Numbered from the stretch's first letter, positions 7,708 through 16,315 are shown. The stretch: 41,328 nt of DNA from CAZLQF01 sp964561545 (GCA_964561545.1 CAZLQF010000023.1:1-41328), one strand, 5' to 3'. Program-made: numbers and translations. Notes: generated by a model not told the origin, from the sequence alone.

Positions 7708-8754
7708 ATGCAGTACAAAATTTTAGGCAACACCGGTTTGTGGGTATCCAAATTGTGTTTTGGTGCCATGGGATTTGGCGGCACTGAATTTTGGAGCAAT
7801 GTAGGTCAGATACAACAGCATGAAGCGAACGACCAAGTAGCTAAGGCTCTTGACGCTGGCATGAATTTTTTTGACACCGCCAATGTCTACTCTTATGGTT
7901 TATCTGAAGAAATATTGGGAAAAGCCTTGGGATATAAAAGGTCAGAAGTGGTCCTTGCCACCAAAGTAAGAGGACGAATGGCAGCGGGCCCCAATAATGC
8001 AGGGCTCTCCCGCCATCATATCATACAACAGGCTGAGGCCAGCCTCAAGCGCATGAATACGGATTACATTGATCTCTATCAGATTCATGGCATAGACCCC
8101 TTTACTCCCTTTGAAGAAACCTTAAGAGCCCTTGAAGACTTGGTAAGATCGGGTAAAGTTCGGCACATCGGTGCATCCAACATGATGGCGTGGCAATTGA
8201 TGAAATCCTTGAGCCTATCAGACCTCAAGGGTTATGAAAGGTTTCAATGCCTTCAGGCTTATTACGCAATTGCTGGTAGAGGTCTTGAAAGGGAATTGGC
8301 CCCCCTTTTACAAGACCAAAAAATGGGACTGATGGTTTGGAGCCCACTGGCTGGTGGATTCTTATCAGGCAAATACCGCAGGAATGATCACCCCGAACCG
8401 GGATCCGCAAGAAGAACAACTTTTGACTTTCCACCGGTTGACAAAGAAAAAGCTTACGACATTGTAGATGTAATGGATGAAATAGCCCAAAATCACCATT
8501 CTTCAGTAGCTCAAATAGCTTTAGCCTGGTTGCTTCATAAAGAAGTGGTGACCAGTGTCATCATTGGCGTCAAGCGCATGGAGCAATTGGAAGACAATTT
8601 AAATGCAATGGAGATCGAACTTTCTGATGAGGAAATGAACAGGCTGGATGAAATCAGTGAAATCCCGCAGGAATATCCGGGATGGATGGTTAACTTTATG
8701 CAAGGAGATCGGGACCCGAATCAATCACAAACGAGTGAATCAACCGAAGAATAG
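7708..8754 (+). CDS. Aldo/keto reductase
   Basis: A 348-residue (alpha/beta)8-barrel NADPH-dependent oxidoreductase. The catalytic tetrad is complete: D56, Y61, K86 and H127, in the phrases NFFDTANVYSYG, LATKVRG and LYQIHGID. The cofactor-binding end shows VIIGVKRMEQLEDN. Start FGAMGFGG and overall length fit the YajO/potassium-channel-beta-like AKR group. It is a single gene between the BCCT gene (241 bp upstream) and a very strong terminator. The natural substrate cannot be read from context. Start ATG 7708 gives the usual MQYKxLGxTG opening. Confidence 0.92.
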   Translation: MQYKILGNTGLWVSKLCFGAMGFGGTEFWSNVGQIQQHEANDQVAKALDAGMNFFDTANVYSYGLSEEILGKALGYKRSEVVLATKVRGRMAAGPNNAGLSRHHIIQQAEASLKRMNTDYIDLYQIHGIDPFTPFEETLRALEDLVRSGKVRHIGASNMMAWQLMKSLSLSDLKGYERFQCLQAYYAIAGRGLERELAPLLQDQKMGLMVWSPLAGGFLSGKYRRNDHPEPGSARRTTFDFPPVDKEKAYDIVDVMDEIAQNHHSSVAQIALAWLLHKEVVTSVIIGVKRMEQLEDNLNAMEIELSDEEMNRLDEISEIPQEYPGWMVNFMQGDRDPNQSQTSESTEE

Positions 8755-8809
8755 CCTCGTTTTATGAATTTTGCATTGAAGCCTGCAATCCTCAATGAAT
8801 TAAATACTT

Positions 8810-8856
8810 GGGAAGCTGGCAAAAAAGGCTTTTTTGCCAGCTTCCCATTTTTTTTT
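8810..8856 (+). terminator. Very strong Rho-independent terminator after the aldo/keto reductase gene
   Basis: GGGAAGCTGGCAAAAAAG (8810-8827) is perfectly complementary to CTTTTTTGCCAGCTTCCC (8829-8846), followed by A and nine T. It is about 55 bp after the stop. The opposite strand lacks a comparable T-run directly after the stem, so it acts mainly on plus-strand transcripts, protecting the convergent response-regulator gene. Confidence 0.9.
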
Positions 8857-8928
8857 GCACCAAATTTTACTTTTATCAGCGTGTTTAATTTGCTATAGCT
8901 CTATTGAAAAAAGCTCCTTCAATTTGAA

Positions 8929-9351
8929 TTAATGCCTCGTTTTCTCCGGAAAGTAGTACTGGATAATATCTTGGAGTTTCTCCTTCGTCAGTGGCTTGTG
9001 CATGAATTCATTGATCATAGGTTGCTTTTCAGCCTTTTCCTGATCTCCTTCATGTAAAGAAGCCGTTAACATGGTTATGACTACTTGTCCTTTTTGCTCA
9101 GGATTTAATTGGTTGTATTGTTCTAAAAAACCCCATCCATCCATTATCGGCATGTTGATATCCAAAAAAATAAGTTCTGGCTGTGGAAAGGCACCATTGG
9201 GTTGAGATTGCAAAAAATCAACCGCTTCTTGACCATTGGAAGCTATTTCTATATGATGAGCACAATCTGATTGATTTATGATCATTCTATTCACAAAATT
9301 GGTGGTATCATCATCATCAACCAGTAATATGCAATTGAACTTGCTTACCAT
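8929..9351 (-). CDS. Single-domain response regulator (CheY-like receiver)
   Basis: A 140-residue receiver domain with no output domain. The acidic pocket is D12-D15 (VDDDD), the phospho-acceptor is D64 in FLDINMPIMDGWGF, the switch threonine is T96 in TMLTAS, and the conserved lysine is K119 in MHKPL. All residues needed for phosphorylation are present. The DDDDxTNFVNRMI opening is common in Bacteroidota stand-alone receivers that receive phosphate from hybrid histidine kinases. No kinase is adjacent, so the partner is unknown. It faces the aldo/keto reductase gene, with the terminator at 8810 between them. Confidence 0.9.
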   Translation of the reverse strand: MVSKFNCILLVDDDDTTNFVNRMIINQSDCAHHIEIASNGQEAVDFLQSQPNGAFPQPELIFLDINMPIMDGWGFLEQYNQLNPEQKGQVVITMLTASLHEGDQEKAEKQPMINEFMHKPLTKEKLQDIIQYYFPEKTRH

Positions 9352-9660
9352 TAACCTTCATTTTTATTTCCACCAATACAATAATACAAGAAATATATTT
9401 GAAAATAAAACCACTTTAAATTAAACTTTTAATATTACCTAACTCCTTTCTAAATCACAGATTATTTTATGGAGCGAAATTTACTATACCAACCCCCTTC
9501 CTAAACTATTATAATTAAACTACTTATCAACCTATATTAAGGCCATGAGCGTTATTATAAATTACTATTGAAATCCAAAAGCTTTCAAATACTTTTATGC
9601 CAGCACCCATCCATATATGAATAATTTTACATCTATTCTTATGATAGCGATATAGTTCTT
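9352..9660. other. AT-rich intergenic region upstream of the sigma-like relic
   Basis: No gene was seen. It should contain the promoter of the minus-strand response regulator at its left end. The rest has many stops in all frames and may be further decayed sequence connected to the relic to its right. Confidence 0.35.
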
Positions 9661-9867
9661 AACAAAATTGATGCTTATGCTAAATCTTTTTGAAGACCTT
9701 ATAAAGAACAGAATGAACTTCCGCATGGAACTATGGATCAAATCGCTTAAGAGCTCAATTTACATGTTAACACTGTTTGAAACCATTTTGGAAGCCAGCA
9801 TTACGAAAATGAACATCGACCGATTAAATCTGGATTTTTCATCAGAATATCTTTTGGGAATTTTCTG
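9661..9867 (+). pseudogene. Possible relic of an ECF sigma-factor-like HTH gene
   Basis: In the frame of 9661 the translation contains MDQIA-stop-ELNLHVNTV-stop-NH (9733-9786), interrupted by TAA at 9748 and TGA at 9778. Ignoring the stops it reads like sigma-70 region 4 of Bacteroidota ECF factors (xEIAEELNxSxNTVKxHI). After NTV the neighbouring frame continues ETILEASITKMN, so a frameshift is also likely. A 66-codon open frame from 9668 overlaps in another phase, but on its own resembles nothing. The left end of the IS630 element lies about 15 bp downstream. Recognition rests on one short motif, so chance or a LuxR-type HTH remain possible. Confidence 0.33.
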
Positions 9868-9881
9868 ATGGGAAATGCCTC

Positions 9882-10997
9882 TACAAATTACACAAACTAT
9901 AATTTTAAATTACACAAAAAAGTTTTATCTTTGGCCTAAAAATCGCTATGGGTAGGCCAAGACTTCAACTTAAAAATTACAATTCGGAAAGCATCCTTTC
10001 AATCATGAAAGGCTCTAAAGACTATATTGTTGGTGTTCGACTTTTAGCCGTGTATCAAGTCTCTTTAGGGAAATCACCTCGCGAATTAGAGGATATTTTC
10101 CAGACTACTTTCAAACAAATTACTTCATGGGTACATCGTTTTGATGAGGAGGGAATTGAGGGCCTCAAGGATAAACCCGGGAAAGGAAGAAAGTCCAAGC
10201 TTTCCGATGAACAATTTGACCGAGTCAAACAACTTTTACTAAATGAAGAACCGGAAGAATACGGTTATAATACAGCCACCTGGACGGGGCCTTTAGTTAG
10301 GGATTGGATAAAAGAACATTTTGGAGTAGAGTATAAAGATGCCCAGGTCTATAATATCCTTCATCGCTTAGGATTCTCCTATCAAAAAAGGTAGAGGAAT
10401 TTATCCGGAAGCAGATCCTGAAAAACAAGAGAAGTTTAAACAAAACTTTAAAAAAAACTAAATGAAGAGCCGGATGAAACGGCTTTTCTTTTTCAGGATG
10501 AGTTTTCATTAAGCAATACGGCTACCCTCAATTATGCCTGGAGTCCAGTTGGTAGCCAGCCTTTGATCTCTTGCAAGCAAAAGAATAAAGAACGGCTTTA
10601 TTTTTTTTGGCAGCTACAACTATAAAACCGGGCAAATGGTAGTAAATTTTGAAGAAAGAGGAAATTGCCAAACGTTTATTAAGCATCTGAAAAAAGTTCT
10701 TCAAACCTACCGTGATGCTCCTAAAATAATCATGGTTGTAGATAATGTTCCATTTCACCATTCAAGAAAATTGAAGGAATGGCTGAAACAACACCCCAAA
10801 TTAGAGTTAATTTATTTACCACCTTATAGCCCTGAACTAAATCCGATCGAAAGAGTATGGTGGTGGATGAGAAAGAAAATAACCCACAACAGATATGTAA
10901 AAAGTTTAAAGGAGAGAAAAAAGATTTTTTGGCAAATGTTTTCACACTACCTGGTGCCTAATGAAAAATTAAAGCAGGTTTGTGTAGTTAATTTTTA
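9882..10997 (+). mobile_element. IS630-family insertion sequence with a broken transposase
   Basis: About 1.1 kb, the normal size of the family, holding an HTH plus DDE transposase. Candidate termini start at TA dinucleotides, the IS630/Tc1-mariner target: left TACAAATTACACAAAC at 9882, and right, read in reverse complement, TAAAAATTAACTACACAAAC from 10997. They match with a 3-4 base gap, so the exact ends are uncertain. The right inverted repeat overlaps the transposase stop codon. The element sits next to a decayed HTH gene and between the response regulator and anmK. The three lesions in its transposase make autonomous movement unlikely if they are real. Confidence 0.75.
9926..9933 (+). 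promoter_or_regulatory. Candidate -7 box of the IS630 transposase
   Basis: TATCTTTG matches TAnnTTTG exactly and lies 14 bp before the transposase ATG at 9948, giving a very short leader. No upstream TTTG at the right distance is evident. Confidence 0.4.
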
Positions 10998-10998
10998 G
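9948..10998 (+). pseudogene. IS630-family transposase, disrupted by three single-base indels
   Basis: The first piece (9948-10394) is the N-terminal helix-turn-helix/winged-helix region, ending HRLGFSYQKR then TAG. Reading on needs three frame changes, each in a homopolymer: one extra A in the A6 run 10384-10389, one missing A in the A8 run 10450-10457, and one extra T in the T8 run 10601-10608. After correction the DDE domain is complete: first Asp in FLFQDEFSL (codon at 10497), second Asp in MVVDNVPFHHS (10741), and Glu in LNPIERVWWWM (10849), with 35 residues between the last two. The C-terminal piece is open from 10636 to TAG 10996-10998. Net phase differs between the ends, so programmed -1 slippage alone cannot restore it. 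Either a dead copy or sequence errors in homopolymers. Confidence 0.85.
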
Positions 10999-11111
10999 TT
11001 TTTATGTATTCTTGAAATTAAGTGTTAAATGGCATGATGGTAGCCAACAAACAGCAATCATTAATCTTGTTTCAACTCCCTCTATGAATAAGTATTTAAC
11101 CTTTTAGTATC

Positions 11112-12176
11112 TCAAAAGTTCGGTCTGAGCGTCAAATTGCCATCAATGCTTCCTGAGGAATGGTCATAGGGCGCACCGGTCACGGAGGCCAACACGTTAT
11201 TTTGACCCTTAATTTTCAATAAAGCCATGAATGCAAAAATGAGGGCCTCTTTATAATCTACAACCGTGGAAGTTGGAACATGAATTGCTACATCGGTATG
11301 TTTTTGAATTTGATCCACAAGGTAATCATTCCAAGCACCTCCTCCGGTAACAAGACATCTGCTGTTGGCTGTAGGAGCATTTTCATTGATGGCCTTGGCA
11401 ATTTGAGCAGCAATCACGGCAACCATGGTAGCCAATTGATCTTGCAGTGAAAATTCGGATTGATCGAGGATGGCCCAAATCATCTTTAAGCTTGCTTCTT
11501 TATCCAAAGACTTAGGAGGCCGCTGCTTAAAATAATTGAGCTCCATTAATCGGTTGAAAAGATGCTGATTAGCAATGCCTGCGCTGGCAAGCTTTCCTTG
11601 GGGGTCATACATATTCCCCAATTCCTGGGCAAGCTGGTTCAAAACAATGTTGCAGGGTATTACATCATAGGCGATGCGTTGGCCCGCTGCATTTGTGGCG
11701 GAAATATTAGCTATACCTCCTAAATTCAGGCAATAATCGTAGTCACCAAATAAGTATTCATCACCAATTGGTGCTAAAGGAGCCCCCTGGCCACCCAGTA
11801 ATACATCCTTAATCCTGAAATCAGAGACCACTGGGACTCCGGTTAAAGTTTCTATGGCGCTCCCTTTCCCAATTTGAACAGTGTACTTTGGCGGATCATG
11901 GACTACAGTATGACCATGAGATCCGATTAAATCTGGGTTTAGCTCATGTTCCTTGCAAAAGTGACGGATGAGCCCACCAAAGTAAGTGCCTAATTCAAGA
12001 TCCAATTCGTAGAGCGCTGTTGACCTTGATTGAGTGGGTGCTTGAACAAGGGCTTCTTTCCATTTTGGGCTATAATCAAACGTTTCTTTAGCCAATATCT
12101 CATACTTCCACTGGGTGGCCTCCTGCCATAACCTGCATGCTGCCAAATCGACACCGTCAAGCGAAGTGCCTGACAT
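11112..12176 (-). CDS. anmK: Anhydro-N-acetylmuramic acid kinase AnmK
   Basis: Phosphorylates and opens 1,6-anhydro-MurNAc to MurNAc-6-phosphate in cytoplasmic cell-wall recycling. The ATP/substrate motif MSGTSLDGVD starts the 354-residue frame, followed by GSHGHTVVHDP, GGQGAPLAPIGDEYLF, LNLGGIANIS and LVTGGGAWNDYL, all typical. The annotated ATG at 12176 lies inside the first beta strand. In-frame codons upstream read TVIGL before MSGTS, which is the conserved family start, and the frame is open back to TAA at 12225-12227. There is no ATG, GTG or TTG there. An AUU at 12207-12209 would give a normal 365-residue enzyme, so a rare start codon is likely. It follows dxs by 56 bp and probably shares its transcript. 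Confidence 0.93.
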   Translation of the reverse strand: MSGTSLDGVDLAACRLWQEATQWKYEILAKETFDYSPKWKEALVQAPTQSRSTALYELDLELGTYFGGLIRHFCKEHELNPDLIGSHGHTVVHDPPKYTVQIGKGSAIETLTGVPVVSDFRIKDVLLGGQGAPLAPIGDEYLFGDYDYCLNLGGIANISATNAAGQRIAYDVIPCNIVLNQLAQELGNMYDPQGKLASAGIANQHLFNRLMELNYFKQRPPKSLDKEASLKMIWAILDQSEFSLQDQLATMVAVIAAQIAKAINENAPTANSRCLVTGGGAWNDYLVDQIQKHTDVAIHVPTSTVVDYKEALIFAFMALLKIKGQNNVLASVTGAPYDHSSGSIDGNLTLRPNF

Positions 12177-12232
12177 CAGACCAATAACTGTAATGGGTTG
12201 TTGACGAATGGTTTTAAGCTTTGATTATGCGG

Positions 12233-14173
12233 TCAGGAATAGATGTTTTCCTGGCCAGCTTTAGCCAGTTTAACGGCCATCATATTTTCTATGGCTCTTA
12301 AAATGCCTTCTTTATCAATCCCGCAATAGCCTCTTTGATCTTCTGGATTGCCATGCTCAATTACTTCATCGGGTATACCAATCCGTTTAACCTCAGCATG
12401 GTAGTTATGGTCGTTCATGAATTCAAGAATGGCACTTCCAAAACCTCCATACAAACAGCCATCTTCAATGGTGAGGATCTTATCGAACTTCGATAAGATC
12501 TCATGCAGCATTTCCTCATCAAGGGGCTTTACAAACCGCATGTCATAATGCGCAGGATTTATTTGATTGTGCTCTAGTTCCTCGCGGGCTTCAAGCACAA
12601 AATTGCCCGGATGCCCAAAGGATAAAATGGCCAAATCTTCACCATCAGCAATTTTTCTTCCTTTTCCAATCGTGATTTCCTTCATGGGTTTTTGCCAATC
12701 AGCAGTAACCCCTTTCCCTCGCGGATAACGAATGGTAAAAGGTCCAAAATCATCTTTTTGAGCGGTATACATTAGGTTCCGCAGTTCCGGCTCATTCATA
12801 GGAGCTGAAACAATGGTATTGGGTAAACATCTGGCGTAGGTTATATCAAAATTGCCCTGATGTGTAGCACCATCTCCGCCCACTAAGCCAGCACGATCAA
12901 TGCAGAATACTACCGAAAGGTTTTGAATACAAACGTCATGGATCAATTGGTCATACGCGCGTTGGAGAAAAGTAGAGTATATGGTTACAAAAGGTTTAAT
13001 GCCTTGTGATGCCATTCCGGCAGCAACGGTAACAGAATGTTGTTCGGCAATGCCTACATCCACGGCTCGTTCTGGCATTTCTTCCATCATAATGGTGAGG
13101 GAAGAACCGGAGGGCATGGCGGGCGTAATGCCCATGATCTTATCATTTTGTTTTGCCAATTCAACAATCGTATGTCCAAATACTTCTTGGTATTTAGGCG
13201 GATCGTCTTGCTTGGGCGGTTTTTTCTTGATCTCTCCGGAAATTTTATCAAAAAGTCCAGGACTATGCCATGTGGTTTGGTTTTCTTCAGCCGGCTTGTA
13301 GCCTTTGCCTTTTACCGTAACGCAATGAAGTAATTTAGGCCCTTTAATACCTTTAAGGTCATTAAGAAGCTCCCTTAGGTGGGTTACGTCATGGCCATCA
13401 ACTGGTCCAAAATACCTGAAGTTTAGAGATTCAAAGAAATTACTGTTGCCAAGCAGCGCTGATTTGATGGTTTGTTCCACCTGTCCCACCAATTCTTGAG
13501 CTCTTGGCCCAAATTTTTTGATCTTACCCAGCGCATTCCAGACCTCATCTTTAAATTTATTATAAGTGTGGGAAGTGGCTATGTCGGTTAAATACTCTTT
13601 CAAGGCGCCAACATTGGGATCTATGGACATACAGTTGTCATTAAGAATAACTGTAATGTTGGCGTCCGTAACACCAGCGTTGTTTAAACCTTCAAAAGCC
13701 AAACCTGCTGTCATGGCACCATCTCCTATTATAGCCACGTGCTGGCGGTCATGTTCACCTTTTTGCTTAGAGGCCATTGCCATGCCCAAGGCAGCCGAAA
13801 TGGAGGTGGAAGCATGGCCAACCCCAAAGGTGTCGTAAGGGCTTTCTTCTATTTTGGGAAAGCCACTTAACCCGCGCCATTGTCGATTGGTGGAAAATTG
13901 ATTCCTACGTCCGGTTAGAATTTTATGCCCATAGGCTTGGTGCCCAACATCCCAAACCAACTGATCGTAAGGCGTATTGTATACGTAGTGAAGGGCAGTG
14001 GTAAGTTCGGCCACGCCAAGACTGGCTCCAAAATGCCCCCCGTACATAGAAACAATGTCGATGATGTAATCCCTCAATTCCTTACTGATTTGAGGTAATT
14101 CATCAACCGGAAATTGCTTCAAATCATCAGGGTTGTTAATTTGAGCGAGTCGCTTCCCTGGTTTTATATCCAT
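12233..14173 (-). CDS. dxs: 1-deoxy-D-xylulose-5-phosphate synthase
   Basis: Condenses pyruvate and glyceraldehyde-3-phosphate with thiamine diphosphate, the first step of the MEP isoprenoid pathway. At 646 residues it is of standard length. Seen: GGHFGASLG (residues 45-53, H47), WDVGHQAYGHKIL (74-86), the TPP/Mg motif GDGAMTAG (150-157) to LNDN (177-180), the second-domain DVGIAEQHSVTVAAGMA carrying the catalytic Glu, and FTIRYPRGKG in the last third. It is first in a dxs-anmK pair and diverges from menE across 286 bp, so isoprenoid and menaquinone genes are neighbours. A perfect -7 box and an inverted repeat lie in its upstream region. Confidence 0.97.
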   Translation of the reverse strand: MDIKPGKRLAQINNPDDLKQFPVDELPQISKELRDYIIDIVSMYGGHFGASLGVAELTTALHYVYNTPYDQLVWDVGHQAYGHKILTGRRNQFSTNRQWRGLSGFPKIEESPYDTFGVGHASTSISAALGMAMASKQKGEHDRQHVAIIGDGAMTAGLAFEGLNNAGVTDANITVILNDNCMSIDPNVGALKEYLTDIATSHTYNKFKDEVWNALGKIKKFGPRAQELVGQVEQTIKSALLGNSNFFESLNFRYFGPVDGHDVTHLRELLNDLKGIKGPKLLHCVTVKGKGYKPAEENQTTWHSPGLFDKISGEIKKKPPKQDDPPKYQEVFGHTIVELAKQNDKIMGITPAMPSGSSLTIMMEEMPERAVDVGIAEQHSVTVAAGMASQGIKPFVTIYSTFLQRAYDQLIHDVCIQNLSVVFCIDRAGLVGGDGATHQGNFDITYARCLPNTIVSAPMNEPELRNLMYTAQKDDFGPFTIRYPRGKGVTADWQKPMKEITIGKGRKIADGEDLAILSFGHPGNFVLEAREELEHNQINPAHYDMRFVKPLDEEMLHEILSKFDKILTIEDGCLYGGFGSAILEFMNDHNYHAEVKRIGIPDEVIEHGNPEDQRGYCGIDKEGILRAIENMMAVKLAKAGQENIYS

Positions 14174-14229
14174 GAGAATAATTTTTCAATTAATATGAAC
14201 AAGTAAAACCAACTAATGTTCAGAGTCGG

Positions 14230-14237
14230 CAAAGGTA
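14230..14237 (-). promoter_or_regulatory. Candidate -7 box of dxs
   Basis: On the minus strand TACCTTTG matches TAnnTTTG exactly, about 57 bp before the dxs ATG. The region where the -33 element would lie is occupied by the inverted repeat at 14251-14264 rather than a clean TTTG. Confidence 0.45.
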
Positions 14238-14250
14238 ATAAAATATTAAA

Positions 14251-14264
14251 ATCTCATTTGAGAT
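14251..14264. promoter_or_regulatory. Inverted repeat ATCTCA-TT-TGAGAT in the dxs promoter region
   Basis: A perfect 6-bp dyad with a 2-bp centre, 13 bp upstream of the dxs -7 box, thus overlapping the spacer and -33 region. This position is typical of an operator for a dimeric regulator (inference); the regulator is not known. Chance cannot be excluded for a 12-base dyad in AT-rich DNA. Confidence 0.3.
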
Positions 14265-14435
14265 ACATATTTTAAGGCTGATCATTACCATTTTAGGGGT
14301 TATCAAGTCATTTAAAAATAAAATGATTTTAAGTCTATTTTGATTGCAGCCAATTGTCAGTTTGGCTATTTGGTATTTATCAAATAACCTTACTAATTGA
14401 TCCAGCATTAAGGGCATCATCCTAAAAAAAGCCCT

Positions 14436-14443
14436 TATCTTTG
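14436..14443 (+). promoter_or_regulatory. Candidate -7 box of menE
   Basis: TATCTTTG matches TAnnTTTG exactly and ends 16 bp before the menE ATG at 14460, implying a leader of only about 10 nt. No TTG at 19-21 bp upstream was found. Confidence 0.38.
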
Positions 14444-14459
14444 AGCAAAACCTTAATTG

Positions 14460-15554
14460 ATGGGACGTATCATTGGCCAAGGCTATGAATTCACCTTTAA
14501 GGAATTAACATCCATTAACATTGAGCAACTGAACCTTGATGAAGCCGTAAAAAAAGCTTTTTGGCTTGCCCAGAGCTGGCTTCAAGAACAAGCCTTTTAC
14601 ACCCTAAAATCTTCCGGTTCAACTGGAAAGCCTAAAAAATTAACTTTTAGCCGCGAACAAATAAAGCAAAGTGCGCAGCAAACCATTCATCAATTCAGTT
14701 TAGTAAAGGATGACTACTTGCTTTGCTGCCTTTCCGTAGATTATGTGGCGGGTTTTATGATGGTTATGCGAGCGGTTAGCCAAGACCTGAATTTAATAGT
14801 AGTTCCCCCATCCAGCAATCCTTTGCAAGCACTGAACGCATCCCAGAATTTTGATTTTGCTGCCATGGTTCCGTTGCAATTGGCAACAGTTTTAAATGAG
14901 AGAAAGGATCAGGATCTTAAGCAGATTAACCAGGCCAAAGCGGTCATCCTTGGCGGAGCTCCTGTCAATAAAGCATTGATGCAACAAACGCAAAACTTAG
15001 CAACCCAAATATACCAAACCTATGGCATGACGGAAACCCTAACCCATGTGGCAGTTAGACGCCTAAACGGCCTAGAGGAGCGACCTCCCTTTAAAGCTTT
15101 AAAAGCTGTTCAATTTGAGCAGGATGCCCGCAATTGTTTGATCATCCATTCGCCAATAGTTGATCAACCCATCGTTACCAATGATGTGGCGGAATTATTA
15201 GATCCTCATACGTTTTATTGGCAAGGGCGTTACGACAATGTCATTAATTCCGGGGGTTACAAGGTGCAAATAGAAAAACTGGAACAGACTCTGGAGCCTA
15301 TTATTGCAAGATTATGGCCTGGAAAAAACTTCGTTGTCACTTTTATTCCCGATGAAACGCTTGGAAATAAAGTGGTTTTAGCCATAGAGGCAACTGAGAT
15401 CGATGAGATAAAGAAACAAGATTTGTTTACAGCAACCAAAAATTTATTGCATCCCTACGAGCAACCTAAAAACATCCTGAACCTTTACGAGCTACCAAAG
15501 ACCGAAACGGGTAAGGTTCAACGTAAAGCTGTTATGGAATTAATTCAACCTTAA
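14460..15554 (+). CDS. menE: o-succinylbenzoate-CoA ligase (MenE), short Bacteroidota form
   Basis: An AMP-forming acyl-CoA synthetase of 364 residues, shorter than the 450-500 of most MenE but usual for Bacteroidota. It would activate o-succinylbenzoate for menaquinone synthesis. Motifs: P-loop SSGSTGKPKK (51-60), YGMTETLTHVA from Y188, WQGRYDNVINSGGYKV (adenylate-binding and hinge), and LPKTETGKVQRKA with the catalytic Lys K352. The missing N-terminal part corresponds to the first subdomain of larger relatives. The start is ATG 14460; a TTG just before it is less likely. No other men genes are in the window. Another small acyl-CoA ligase is possible but less likely. Confidence 0.85.
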   Translation: MGRIIGQGYEFTFKELTSINIEQLNLDEAVKKAFWLAQSWLQEQAFYTLKSSGSTGKPKKLTFSREQIKQSAQQTIHQFSLVKDDYLLCCLSVDYVAGFMMVMRAVSQDLNLIVVPPSSNPLQALNASQNFDFAAMVPLQLATVLNERKDQDLKQINQAKAVILGGAPVNKALMQQTQNLATQIYQTYGMTETLTHVAVRRLNGLEERPPFKALKAVQFEQDARNCLIIHSPIVDQPIVTNDVAELLDPHTFYWQGRYDNVINSGGYKVQIEKLEQTLEPIIARLWPGKNFVVTFIPDETLGNKVVLAIEATEIDEIKKQDLFTATKNLLHPYEQPKNILNLYELPKTETGKVQRKAVMELIQP

Positions 15555-16315
15555 CTGTTCTAATTGGTTATAATCCTTGGAACACCAGGTTATTGCACAA
15601 AATAGCAATTACTTTACCCAAAATTTGGTCTGCTCCCTAGAACCCCTTATTCATTTTTAGCCTTATTTAATGCTCACTTTATTAAGGTGATTATCAATGG
15701 TTAACATTTTTGATCGATTTTCGATATTTTAGATAGTTGCTGCCAAGGGTAAACGGCACTGTTATGCAGCCTTGAGGTTTTTTAAATAGAGCTTGACCAA
15801 ATGGATTCCCCTGGATTTGTCTGCAACAACTTTAAAAAGATTAATTGGCAGGAGCGAATGCTTGTATAAGAGCCCTTAAAGGAGTTGGCAAGACAGCGCT
15901 TTTGTTAAAACTGGTCAGATTTCAACTGAAAAACCTATATAATAGGTTCCCGAAATTGATAGCGGTCTTAACTACTTATTTAGCACTGGATATTTGTATG
16001 GGGAAGGTCACTTGAGCAAAAGGCAACAACGACCGAGAGTATTATTGGTTCAGACTTCACATTACGGTCAATGCGATTATAGATTTTGACCTGGCCTGTT
16101 TAGCTCCATTATTCAACTTCAATTGCAATTAAGATTAAAAATGGTTGAGCATTTTAACGGAATCCATACCTTTCAAGCAGAATATTCCTTCCCTTGGGAG
16201 CAAGCTCGATCTAACATTACCCAAATGCTATCAACAATAATATTTACACCTATCTTTGAGTTTAATTTTTAATCCATAACATGAGTGCTATTTTAAAAGA
16301 TTGTAATTTAAAAAG
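15555..16315. other. Longest intergenic region of the window (761 bp)
   Basis: No convincing gene. A 57-codon frame (15845-16015, TTG start) includes GVGKTALLLK, which imitates a Walker A motif, but the preceding residues do not form the needed beta strand. A 44-codon frame starts at ATG 16141 and is also unrecognised. GCTGC at 15739 and GCAGC at 15766 can pair around a structured loop followed by a T-run near 15778, a weak hairpin. The right end should hold the DUF4837 promoter. Confidence 0.4.
16251..16258 (+). promoter_or_regulatory. Candidate -7 box of the DUF4837 gene
   Basis: TATCTTTG is an exact TAnnTTTG match about 58 bp upstream of the start at 16316. The expected upstream TTTG is absent at 19-21 bp. 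Confidence 0.35.

Noticed and set aside
9668..9868. Open frame of 66 codons upstream of the IS element
   Set aside because: By itself it is unlike any protein; a neighbouring frame gives a better explanation as a broken HTH gene, part of which it overlaps.
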